Origin: Salinicoccus sp. UBA3372
GTDB lineage: Bacteria > Bacillota > Bacilli > Staphylococcales > Salinicoccaceae
Assembly: GCA_002360325.1 (NCBI GenBank)
Contig: DEQG01000080.1
Location: 1 to 7,082 of the forward strand
DNA length: 7,082 nucleotides
Direction: 5' to 3'
Shown here: in pieces, positions 1 through 6,800 of the stretch
Layout: each line of letters begins with the position of its first letter
Position numbering within the stretch: position 1 is the stretch's first letter
Program-made: the position numbers and the translations under genes
Notes under the pieces: generated by a model
What the model was told of the DNA's origin: nothing
What the model saw: the letters and a program-made list of their open reading frames with translations, nothing else
Database searches by the model: none

Positions 1-173
1 GGTAAGTTCTGAAAAAATGACAAGCTGTAATACATCACAGCTACAAATCCGGCAGCAAATGCTGGAATAAGATTGGACTTTATTATCCCATCTTTTAATA
101 ACGTTTTAACTGCTTTGAATGTTATATCATTTGGATTCTGCTTTACAATTTCACTGTAAGCATCACCTTGCAT
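1..173 (-). CDS. ctaB: Protoheme IX farnesyltransferase (heme O synthase), N-terminal part, cut by window edge
   Basis: Integral membrane enzyme that transfers a farnesyl group to heme B to give heme O, the substrate of the divergent neighbour CtaA. I translated 57 codons by hand. The product starts MQGDAYSEIVKQNP, and the run GIIKSNLIPAFAAGFVAVMY (residues 29-48) matches the conserved start of the first membrane segment in Bacillales CtaB (KxGIIKSNLI). The first hydrophobic segment spans about residues 34-54. The aspartate-rich NxxxDxxxD prenyl-binding motif that would settle the assignment lies beyond the left edge, since family members are about 300 residues long. The ATG at 171-173 is chosen because a textbook AAAGGAGG (minus strand, 188-181) sits 7 bases upstream. 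Divergent pairing with ctaA is the usual arrangement in Bacillales. The call rests on a short piece plus context. Confidence 0.88.
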   Translation of the reverse strand, partial: MQGDAYSEIVKQNPNDITFKAVKTLLKDGIIKSNLIPAFAAGFVAVMYYSLSFFQNL

Positions 174-236
174 CTCTACGCCTCCTTTCATAACAGAAAC
201 ATTTAACTCTAATAATAAATCAGTCGGGACACAAAT

Positions 237-265
237 ACTATACAATTCCACAATAAAATTGTTAC
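237..265 (-). promoter_or_regulatory. Candidate ctaB promoter
   Basis: Read on the minus strand, a -35-like GTAACA (265-260) and a -10-like TATAGT (242-237, five of six consensus bases) are separated by 17 bases. The leader to the ctaB start would be about 55-60 bases and contains the strong GGAGG site. The -35 box is poor, matching four of six bases, so activator dependence is possible. This is read by eye only. Confidence 0.35.
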
Positions 266-285
266 ATTTTATATGTTTCATCAAT

Positions 286-308
286 TGTTCATTAAATCTT
301 CATGAACA
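286..308. repeat. 7-bp inverted repeat in the ctaB/ctaA control region, possible operator
   Basis: TGTTCAT (286-292) is matched perfectly by ATGAACA (302-308) across a 9-base A/T-rich gap. The site lies upstream of both candidate promoters, about 20 bases beyond the ctaB -35 and about 105 bases before the ctaA -35. It has no run of T after it on either strand, so it is not a terminator. It could be a binding site for a dimeric regulator. No specific regulator is recognised. Confidence 0.35.
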
Positions 309-414
309 GTATGTGTTACAAATGATAAACTGACTTATACTTGTCTGGAGTGTTTCACATATTGATTTTACCATATATTTAAGAATTGTTAAGAGTAATT
401 CTAAATAATTAATA

Positions 415-443
415 TTGCAATGACAACTTCTTTCATATATATT
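415..443 (+). promoter_or_regulatory. Candidate ctaA promoter
   Basis: TTGCAA (415-420, four of six consensus bases) and TATATT (438-443, five of six) are separated by 17 bases. Transcription would start near 450 and leave a leader of about 40 bases before the TTG start codon. This is the best-spaced pair I found upstream of ctaA, but AT-rich DNA gives such matches easily. Confidence 0.4.
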
Positions 444-477
444 ATGGATTCATGAGGTTAATTTCTTAAGTCTTAAT

Positions 478-484
478 AGAGGTG
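478..484 (+). promoter_or_regulatory. ctaA ribosome binding site that fixes a TTG start
   Basis: AGAGGTG lies 6 bases before the TTG at 491, a normal distance in Bacillales. The first in-frame ATG (536-538, residue 16) has no such site and would cut away most of the first membrane helix. The TTG is therefore preferred. The site is weaker than the AAAGGAGG of the divergent ctaB. Confidence 0.7.
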
Positions 485-490
485 TGACAA

Positions 491-1387
491 TTGTACAAAA
501 ACTTAAAAATTGTGGCACTCATAACCACTATAGCCATGGTCTTCGTCCAGGTGGGCGGAGCGCTGGTAACCAAGACCGGTTCCGCAGATGGGTGCGGCGA
601 TTCCTGGCCGCTGTGTCACGGAAAAGTGATTCCGAGTGACTGGCCGATAGAAACGATTATCGAAATCACACATAGAGGCGTGTCCGGTATAGCAATCATA
701 CTCCTTGCCATATTATGTATCATGGCATTGAGACGAATACCCGAAAAGCGCGAAACCAAGTTCCTTGTTGCAGTATCATTTGGCTTCATCATCATCCAGT
801 CATTGATCGGTGCAGCAGCTGTAGTTGGAATATGGGAAGGCGATTTTGTATTGGCAGCACATTTCGGCATATCGCTTATATGCTTTGCTGCAGTATTCCT
901 ATTGACATTACTGGTATTTGAAGTCGACTTGAAGTTTGACGCAACAAAATTGAAAGTCGGATCATTTTTAAGATACAATACGATATTTGTAACGATTTAC
1001 ATATATTTAGTTGTATATTCCGGAGCATTGGTCAGACATACTGACTCATCACTCGCATGTCTCAGCTGGCCCCACTGTAAACCGGGCCACATCATGCCGA
1101 CAAACTTCTACGAAGCAGTCCAGATGGGCCACAGAGCACTCGCAGGACTTGCAATCATTTGGATATTTCTTATTATGATCCATGCAATCAGACATTACAG
1201 CCAGTACCGCGTAATCCATTACGGATGGATAATCGCATTCATCCTCATCATATTACAGATGATTACAGGATTGCTCAGCGTGTTCACGATGGTCAACATC
1301 TTCATCGCACTGCTGCACGCACTCTTCATCACGTTACTGTTCGGATTGCTGTGTTACTTCATCATGTTATTGTCAAGAACAAAATGA
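491..1387 (+). CDS. ctaA: Heme A synthase
   Basis: Membrane protein of the COX15/CtaA family that oxidises the C8 methyl of heme O to the formyl group of heme A, the cofactor of aa3-type oxidases. The 298 residues are close to the usual 300-310 of Bacillales CtaA, with about eight hydrophobic segments in two similar halves. Visible conserved residues are E58 and H61 (EITHR), H124 (LAAHFG), H214 (QMGHR) and H276 (LLHALF). These are the four heme-ligand histidines and the acidic catalytic position known from the family. Two extracytoplasmic cysteine pairs are present, C35/C42 (DGCGDSWPLC) and C190/C196 (LACLSWPHC). The run GGALVTKTGSADGCG near the N-terminus is a family hallmark. The gene is divergent from ctaB, whose product makes the substrate, and has its own terminator 20 bases downstream. 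It uses a TTG start with a moderate ribosome binding site, hinting at modest expression. Confidence 0.97.
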   Translation: MYKNLKIVALITTIAMVFVQVGGALVTKTGSADGCGDSWPLCHGKVIPSDWPIETIIEITHRGVSGIAIILLAILCIMALRRIPEKRETKFLVAVSFGFIIIQSLIGAAAVVGIWEGDFVLAAHFGISLICFAAVFLLTLLVFEVDLKFDATKLKVGSFLRYNTIFVTIYIYLVVYSGALVRHTDSSLACLSWPHCKPGHIMPTNFYEAVQMGHRALAGLAIIWIFLIMIHAIRHYSQYRVIHYGWIIAFILIILQMITGLLSVFTMVNIFIALLHALFITLLFGLLCYFIMLLSRTK

Positions 1388-1407
1388 TAATGATATAGAG
1401 AATTTTG

Positions 1408-1449
1408 AATCCAGTCAGGCGGCTGTAAGCCAGCCGGGCTGGATTTTTT
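1408..1449 (+). terminator. Rho-independent terminator of ctaA
   Basis: AATCCAG (1408-1414) pairs with CTGGATT (1439-1445). Inside this, GGC (1418-1420) pairs with GCC (1433-1435) and GGCT (1421-1424) pairs with AGCC (1428-1431), leaving a 3-base loop, one bulged A and a 3-by-3 internal loop. Six T follow from 1444. The T-run is on the plus strand only, so the hairpin serves ctaA. Confidence 0.9.
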
Positions 1450-1496
1450 GATTTGGTTGGGAGTATGGCGGTGCTCTGCCGTTTAGATGAGGCTGA

Positions 1497-1650
1497 ATTT
1501 CCGGCTGAAGGAACATTTTTGTCGGCAGGTGGTTAGATAGATGAGATTTGATTGCTGTCTGCACATTTCGAGGAAGTAAACATTCAGATAGAGATAATTT
1601 CCTCGCCATCTTCACATTATGCAGTCATTTCTGTTCAGTTAAGAAACATT
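1497..1650. repeat. Three degenerate copies of a short motif spaced about 62-68 bases
   Basis: On the plus strand the pattern ATTTC, a gap of 4 to 9 bases, then AAGNAACATT recurs at 1497-1517, 1565-1584 and 1627-1650. The right halves read AAGGAACATT, AAGTAAACATT and AAGAAACATT. GCTGTCT also occurs twice, just before copy two (near 1554-1560) and just after copy three (near 1655-1661). TAGATGAG precedes both copies one and two. The copies are too diverged for certainty. Confidence 0.35.
1569..1605. repeat. 7-bp inverted repeat in the gene-free spacer
   Basis: CGAGGAA (1569-1575) is matched perfectly by TTCCTCG (1599-1605) across a 23-base gap. No T-run follows on either strand, so it is not a terminator. 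It overlaps the second copy of the degenerate motif. A match of this length could arise by chance. Confidence 0.3.
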
Positions 1651-1710
1651 TGGCTGCTGTCTATACGCAAGCACTTGGTAATACTTATAAAAATAAAGTC
1701 CCCTGCTCAC

Positions 1711-1747
1711 AAAAAAACAGCTGAGCCTCCGACAGGTTCAGCTGTTT
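1711..1747 (-). terminator. Rho-independent terminator of the aconitase gene
   Basis: Read on the minus strand, AAACAGCTGA (1747-1738) pairs perfectly with TCAGCTGTTT (1724-1715) over 10 bp, with CC/GG able to extend the stem by two pairs around a short loop. It runs into seven T (complement of 1717-1711). It begins about 20 bases after the aconitase stop codon. Confidence 0.93.
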
Positions 1748-1768
1748 CACCATAATATCCTCTTACAC

Positions 1769-3706
1769 TCACTTCTGCTTTTCTTTAACCCAGTTGATGA
1801 TGCCGCCGGCGAGCAGGATTTCTTTATGGCGGCCGTTCAGATCGTGTTTGACCTCAACTGTCTGCCCTGTACCTTTTATTACCACCTGGAATGTTTCGTC
1901 ACTCCGTATATTCTCGTGTGTGTTTCTGAATTCGAGCACAGCGCCGTCCTCAATAAATTCGTATTCGTCATCATTGACGAATGTGAGCGGCAGTATGCCG
2001 AAGTTGATCAGGTTTTGACGGTGAATACGTGCATAGTCTTTGACGAGCACGGCTCTGAGCCCTAAATATCTTGGGGCGAGTGCGGCGTGCTCCCTGCTGG
2101 ATCCCTGTGCGTAGTTGTATCCGCCGACGACCACATGGCCGCCTTTTTCCTTCAGTTCTTTCGCGTCGTCGGTATATGTTTCGTCGACTCTTTCAAATGT
2201 GAATTCACTGATTTCATGGATGTTACTGCGGAATGGCAGCACTCTCGAACCGCCGGCGAGTATTTCATCCGTTGAAAGGTTGTCTCCGACTTTCAGCAGT
2301 ACCGGCAGGTCGAAACTGTCCTGAATGGCATCAAAGTCCGGTATCGCTGTAATGTTCGGACCTTTATCGAGTTCGATACCGCTGTTATCCTCAGGTGGTT
2401 CTTCCATTAAGAAATGGTCGATCTTCGGTTCCGGATCCGGAATTTCAGGGTAATCCATATCCAATGTTCTCGGATCTGTAATCTTACCGCTTAATGCCGA
2501 TGCCGCTGCAGTTTCCGGACTGCATAGGAACACGGAATCTTCCACTGTCCCGGAACGTCCGGGGAAGTTTCTCGGCGTCGTCCTCAAACTGTTGTGGCCT
2601 GTGGCCGGCGCCTGGCCCATCCCGATACAGCCGTTACACCCTGCCTGGTGCAGGCGCGCGCCGGCCGACAGGAAATTGGCGATATGTCCGTTTTCCACGA
2701 GCTGCTGCAGCATCTGTCTTGAAGTCGGGTTGATATCAAATGACGTTCCCGGTGCAATGACACTGCCTTTGACGATTTCAGCCGCAATCGCAAAGTCATG
2801 GTATCCCGGGTTGGCCGATGAGCCGATGTAAGACTGGTAGATCGCCTCGCCCGCCACTTCACTTACAGGCACGACATTATCCGGGCTCGTCGGCTTGGCT
2901 ATCAGCGGTTCCAGCTCTGACAGATTGATCTGTTCGTATTCGTCGTACTCTGCACCCTCATCCGCTTTCAGTTCATACCATTCATCTTCGCGGTCCTGGG
3001 ATTTCAGGAACTTCTTCACCGCTTCGTCCGAAGGAAAGACCGAGGCCGTTGCACCGAGCTCTGCACCCATATTCGCGATGACGTGGCGGTCCATCGCCGA
3101 CAGGTCATCCAGTCCTTCGCCGTAATATTCAATGATTCTTCCAACCCCGCCTTTTACACTGTGGCGGCGCAGCATTTCCAAAATCACGTCTTTGGCACTG
3201 ACCCACTCAGGCAGTTTGCCGGTAAGTTCAACACCCATCACTTTCGGCATGTCAATATAATACGGCTCCCCCGTCATGGCAAGCGTCACATCAATGCCGC
3301 CGGCGCCCATCGCAAGCATGCCCATCGCGCCGTTCGCACACGTATGACTGTCCGAACCGAGCAGAGTCTTTCCGGGCTTCGCAAACTCCTGCATGTGAAC
3401 CGGGTGGCTCACCCCGTTCCCCGGCTGGCTGTAATGGATGCCGAATTTATTCGAAGCACTGCGCAAAAAGTTATGGTCATCCGGATTACGGTAATCATCC
3501 TGGATTAAATTGTGGTCCACATACTGCGCGGAAACTTCCGTACTCACCTTGTCAATCTGCATCGCTTCAAGCTCCAGCATCACCAAAGTCCCCGTCGCGT
3601 CCTGCGTCAATGTCTGATCGATATTCAGGCCGATCGTTTCACCGGTCTTCATTTCACCGGAAACCAGATGGTCCTGAATCAGTTTCTGAGCAACATTAAG
3701 CTGCAT
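1769..3706 (-). CDS. Aconitate hydratase, short (about 645-residue) type
   Basis: Cytoplasmic TCA-cycle enzyme that interconverts citrate and isocitrate through cis-aconitate. The 645 residues hold the three-part aconitase core (about 1-410), a linker, then the swivel domain (about 465-600). Visible active-site motifs are VDHN (63-66), SDSHT (118-122), GCNGC with cysteines 357 and 360 as [4Fe-4S] ligands, and GSSREHAALAPR (535-546) with the catalytic serine and arginine. The start of the core (DQTLTQDATG, 30-39) is typical of the short form I know as the 'Aquifex-type' or PRK07229 group, not the roughly 900-residue AcnA usual in staphylococci and bacilli. Oddity: where the first cluster cysteine normally sits (IGSCTN) this protein has IGSSAN, serine 297. 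The start at 3706 is chosen for its GAGGAGG site; an in-frame GTG at 3751 lies upstream of the likely -10. The gene follows pycA but is separated by a terminator. A related hydro-lyase substrate cannot be excluded. Confidence 0.88.
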   Translation of the reverse strand: MQLNVAQKLIQDHLVSGEMKTGETIGLNIDQTLTQDATGTLVMLELEAMQIDKVSTEVSAQYVDHNLIQDDYRNPDDHNFLRSASNKFGIHYSQPGNGVSHPVHMQEFAKPGKTLLGSDSHTCANGAMGMLAMGAGGIDVTLAMTGEPYYIDMPKVMGVELTGKLPEWVSAKDVILEMLRRHSVKGGVGRIIEYYGEGLDDLSAMDRHVIANMGAELGATASVFPSDEAVKKFLKSQDREDEWYELKADEGAEYDEYEQINLSELEPLIAKPTSPDNVVPVSEVAGEAIYQSYIGSSANPGYHDFAIAAEIVKGSVIAPGTSFDINPTSRQMLQQLVENGHIANFLSAGARLHQAGCNGCIGMGQAPATGHNSLRTTPRNFPGRSGTVEDSVFLCSPETAAASALSGKITDPRTLDMDYPEIPDPEPKIDHFLMEEPPEDNSGIELDKGPNITAIPDFDAIQDSFDLPVLLKVGDNLSTDEILAGGSRVLPFRSNIHEISEFTFERVDETYTDDAKELKEKGGHVVVGGYNYAQGSSREHAALAPRYLGLRAVLVKDYARIHRQNLINFGILPLTFVNDDEYEFIEDGAVLEFRNTHENIRSDETFQVVIKGTGQTVEVKHDLNGRHKEILLAGGIINWVKEKQK

Positions 3707-3713
3707 CTTTAAC

Positions 3714-3720
3714 CCTCCTC
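3714..3720 (-). promoter_or_regulatory. Strong ribosome binding site fixing the aconitase start
   Basis: GAGGAGG on the minus strand (3720-3714) lies 7 bases before the ATG at 3706-3704. It falls inside the longer open frame that begins at 3751. This argues that the first 15 codons of that frame are leader and not protein. Confidence 0.88.
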
Positions 3721-3740
3721 TGGTTATTTCTTCCTTATTA

Positions 3741-3768
3741 GTAATATTCACTTAACAGAGGATGTTAA
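3741..3768 (-). promoter_or_regulatory. Candidate aconitase promoter with overlapping inverted repeat
   Basis: On the minus strand TTAACA (3768-3763, five of six -35 bases) and TATTAC (3746-3741, four of six -10 bases) are 16 bases apart, giving a leader of about 28 bases. The -35 box is one arm of a perfect 6-bp inverted repeat, TTAACA (3752-3757) against TGTTAA (3763-3768) with a 5-base gap. A repressor bound there would cover the -35. In B. subtilis the aconitase gene is repressed by CcpC and CodY. I see no clear site for either, so the repeat is only a candidate operator. Confidence 0.42.
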
Positions 3769-3800
3769 ACTTACAAACTGCAATCATTTCTTTATTCAAT

Positions 3801-3830
3801 AAAAAACACCAGCCACATTTGTGACTGGTG
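3801..3830 (-). terminator. Rho-independent terminator of pycA
   Basis: Read on the minus strand, CACCAGTCAC (3830-3821) pairs with GTGGCTGGTG (3816-3807) over 10 positions including one T-G wobble. The loop is 4 bases and six T follow (complement of 3806-3801). It starts 12 bases after the pycA stop codon and separates pycA from the aconitase gene downstream. Confidence 0.94.
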
Positions 3831-3842
3831 CCTCCAATTATA

Positions 3843-6800
3843 TTAGTCCTTCTTTTCAACAAGGACCATCAGGTCATTTGATTCAACACTGTCGCCTTCT
3901 TCAACGTATACTTCCGTAACCGTTCCGGCAAATGGGGCCTTGACGGAGTTTTCCATCTTCATCGCTTCAGTGATGATAATGATGTCTCCTTTGTCGAAGG
4001 AATCTCCCGCCTTGAATTTCATCGAGCTGACCGTACCCGGCATCTGTGCACCGATATGGCCGATCTCTTTTGGATCTGCTTTTTGAAGTCTTGCCACTTT
4101 CGATTCCACGCTGTCATCTTTGATCTTGACTTTACGCGGGAAACCGTTCAGTTCGAAGTACATCCAACGGTAGCCGTCCTCGTGGACGTGTCCGATCGAC
4201 AGCAGGTTGACGATCAGCGTCTTACCTTTATCGATGACGATTTCAAGTTCTTCATTTTTACGCATACCGAACAGGAATGTCGGTGTATCCAGTCTGTCCA
4301 CGTTACCGAAGTTTTCATTCGTCGTGACAAAGTTTTTATAAACTTTCGGATACAGCGCGTAGCTCAGTATATCCTGATTCGTAACTTCAGATTCCTGGAA
4401 CTCTGAGATTTCTTCACGGAGTGCATCAAAATCGATCGGCTCCATCAGTTCACCCGCACGTTCCTGCAGCGGCTTGGTACCTTTCAGTACGATTTTCTGA
4501 AGATCTTCATTGAAACCTGTAACAGGAATACCGATTTCACCTTTGAAGAAGCTCACGACGGAATCCGGGAAGTCCAGATGTGCGCCGCGTTTGAACAATG
4601 ATTCCTCATCCAGTTCGTTCTGTACCATGAAGAGTGCCATGTCGCCGACAACTTTCGATGACGGTGTCACCTTGACGATGTCGCCGAACAGCATGTTCAC
4701 TTTCTGATACATCTTCTTCACTTCCCCGTATCTCTCGCCAAGACCCATTGATCTTGCCTGGGACAGAAGGTTTGAGTACTGTCCGCCCGGCATTTCGTGC
4801 TGGTAGATTTCAGTGTGCGGGCTCTTGATGTCACTTTCGAAGTCCACATAGTATTTACGCACATCTTCCCAGTACTGGCTGAGTCTTTCCAGACCTTCAA
4901 CATCCGCACGGATATTTCTGTCTGTACCATCCAGTGCATATGACAGACTGTTCGCACTCGGCTGTGAAGTGAGCCCGCTCAGCGCACCAAGGGCAGTGTC
5001 GACAACATCGACGCCCGCTTCAATCGCTTTTGCATAAGTGAATACGCCGTTACCGCTCGTATCATGTGTATGCAGGTGGATAGGAATGTCCACAGTCTGT
5101 TTCAATTCACCGATCAGCTCGTAGGCTGCTTTCGGCTTCAGCAGGCCGGCCATGTCTTTTATCGCCAGAATATGAACGCCCTGTGCTTCAAGTTCTTTCG
5201 CCATATTTTTATAGTAGTCCAGAGTATAGACGTTTGAACGTTCCGGATTCAGGATGTCACCTGTGTAACAGATCGCACCTTCTGCGACTTTGTCTGTTTT
5301 AAGCACCGCCTGGATTGCAGGCTTCATCGCTTCAAGCCAATTCAGCGAGTCGAAGATTCTGAAGACATCAATACCGCTTTCCGCACTCTCGGCAACAAAC
5401 TTCTCGACAAGGTTATCAGGATAATTTTTATAGCCGACAGCGTTGGATGCACGCAGGAGCATCTGGAACAGTACGTTCGGAATATCTTTTCTGAGCGTCG
5501 CCAGACGACTCCATGGGTCTTCTTTCAGGAAGTTGTATGCCACGTCGAACGTCGCGCCGCCCCACATCTCAAGACTGAACGCATCTTTTAAATCATGTGC
5601 AGTATATGGTGCGATCTTTTTCATATCATACGTACGGATACGTGTCGTGAGTAACGACTGGTGTGCATCACGCATCGTCGTATCTGTAATCAGCGTCTCA
5701 TCCTGCTCTTTCAGCCATTTGGCGAGACCATCAGGTCCGCGCTCATCAAGGATCTGTTTCGTCCCATCAATGATTTCCGGTGTGTAATCCGGAATTCTCG
5801 GCGGATCAAAGTGGGGTTTCTCTCTCTTTTCCACACCCGGGAATCCGTTCACCGTAATTGTTGAAATGTATTCAAGCGTCTTGGTACCTCTGTCCTTCGG
5901 TTTTTCAAATTCGAATAATGAAGGCGTCGTATCGATGAACTTCGTCGAGTAGTCCCCTTTAAGGAAGTCTTCGTTCTCGACAACATTCAGAAGGAACTGA
6001 AGGTTCGTCTTGATGCCTCGGATACGCATCTCTTTCAGACTGCGCCCCATCTTTTCATTCGCATCTTTATAAGTCAGTCCGTGTGTGGACAGTTTTACAA
6101 GCAGCGAATCATAGTAAGGAGAAATTTCCGCACCCTGGAATCCGTCACCGGCATCCAGTCTGACACCGAAACCGCCGCTTGAACGATAAGCCATGATTTC
6201 ACCCGTATCCGGCATGAAGTCATTCAGCGGATCTTCAGTAGTGATACGGCATTGTACCGCAAAGCCCATCAGCGGAATATCTTTCTGCTGCGGCATGCCG
6301 ATATCTTCACCGAACAAGTCCTTGCCGTCTGCCACCTGTATCTGTGTCTTGACGATATCCACACCCGTCACCATTTCAGTGATCGTGTGCTCAACCTGCA
6401 CACGCGGGTTGACCTCTATGAAATAAAATTCCCCGTCCGCAACAAGAAATTCAACCGTACCTGCGTTGACGTAGCCGATCTGCTCAGCCATATCTCTTGC
6501 CGCTTCACAGATGTCTTCACGCAGTTCATCCGTCAGCCCGACAGAAGGTGCAACTTCAACAAGTTTCTGATGACGTCTCTGCACCGAACAGTCCCTTTCA
6601 TATAAGTGTACGATGTTGCCGTGTGTATCACCGATGACCTGCACTTCAATGTGCTTCGCCTGATCGATGAATTTTTCAAGATATATTTCCGCGTTGCCGA
6701 ATGATTTCAATGCCTCACTCTTTGCACGGTCATAGCTGTCTCTCAAGTTATCGTCTTCATTGACGACGCGCATCCCTTTGCCGCCGCCGCCTGAAATGGC

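Larger units (their letters stand above)
174..490. other. AT-rich divergent ctaB/ctaA control region
   Basis: The 317 bases between the two divergent start codons hold no convincing gene. They are much richer in A and T than the flanking genes. I see a candidate promoter for each gene (237-265 minus, 415-443 plus). There is also a 7-bp inverted repeat (286-308) and a weaker 6-bp one (AGAATT at 382-387 against AATTCT at 397-402, 9-base gap). In Bacillus subtilis the equivalent region is controlled by the respiration regulator ResD. I did not find a clear ResD, Rex or CcpA consensus site here, so the regulator is open. Confidence 0.7.
1450..1710. other. Gene-free spacer between two convergent terminators
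   Basis: About 260 bases separate the ctaA and aconitase terminators. Open frames on both strands lack ribosome binding sites and do not resemble a protein I know. The stretch contains three spaced copies of a degenerate motif (1497-1650) and a 7-bp inverted repeat (1569-1605). It may be decayed DNA, a remnant of a small repeat, or an unrecognised RNA; I cannot tell which. Confidence 0.6.

Noticed and set aside
341..360. Rex-like site (TTGT ... TTTCACA) upstream of ctaA
   Set aside because: Only the right half resembles TTCACAA, the left half lacks the GAA, and the spacing is 6 rather than 4 bases between the halves. The match is too weak to call.
616..978. 120-codon minus-strand open frame antisense to ctaA
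   Set aside because: It is a shadow of a conserved membrane protein gene, with no ribosome binding site or recognisable product.
1415..1615. 66-codon minus-strand open frame beginning with GTG in the same spacer
   Set aside because: It lacks a ribosome binding site and ends inside the ctaA terminator stem. The repeated motif within it is not spaced in multiples of three, which argues against coding.
1552..1755. 67-codon plus-strand open frame beginning with TTG between the terminators
   Set aside because: It has no ribosome binding site, runs straight through the aconitase terminator hairpin, and its product resembles no known family.
3083..3508. 141-codon plus-strand open frame antisense to the aconitase gene
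   Set aside because: It mirrors a strongly conserved coding region and reads as low-information antisense. This is an expected shadow in GC-richer coding DNA.
3707..3751. 15-codon N-terminal extension of the aconitase starting at a GTG
   Set aside because: The internal ATG at 3706 has a near-perfect ribosome binding site at the right distance, the family begins at this point, and the predicted -10 lies inside the extension.
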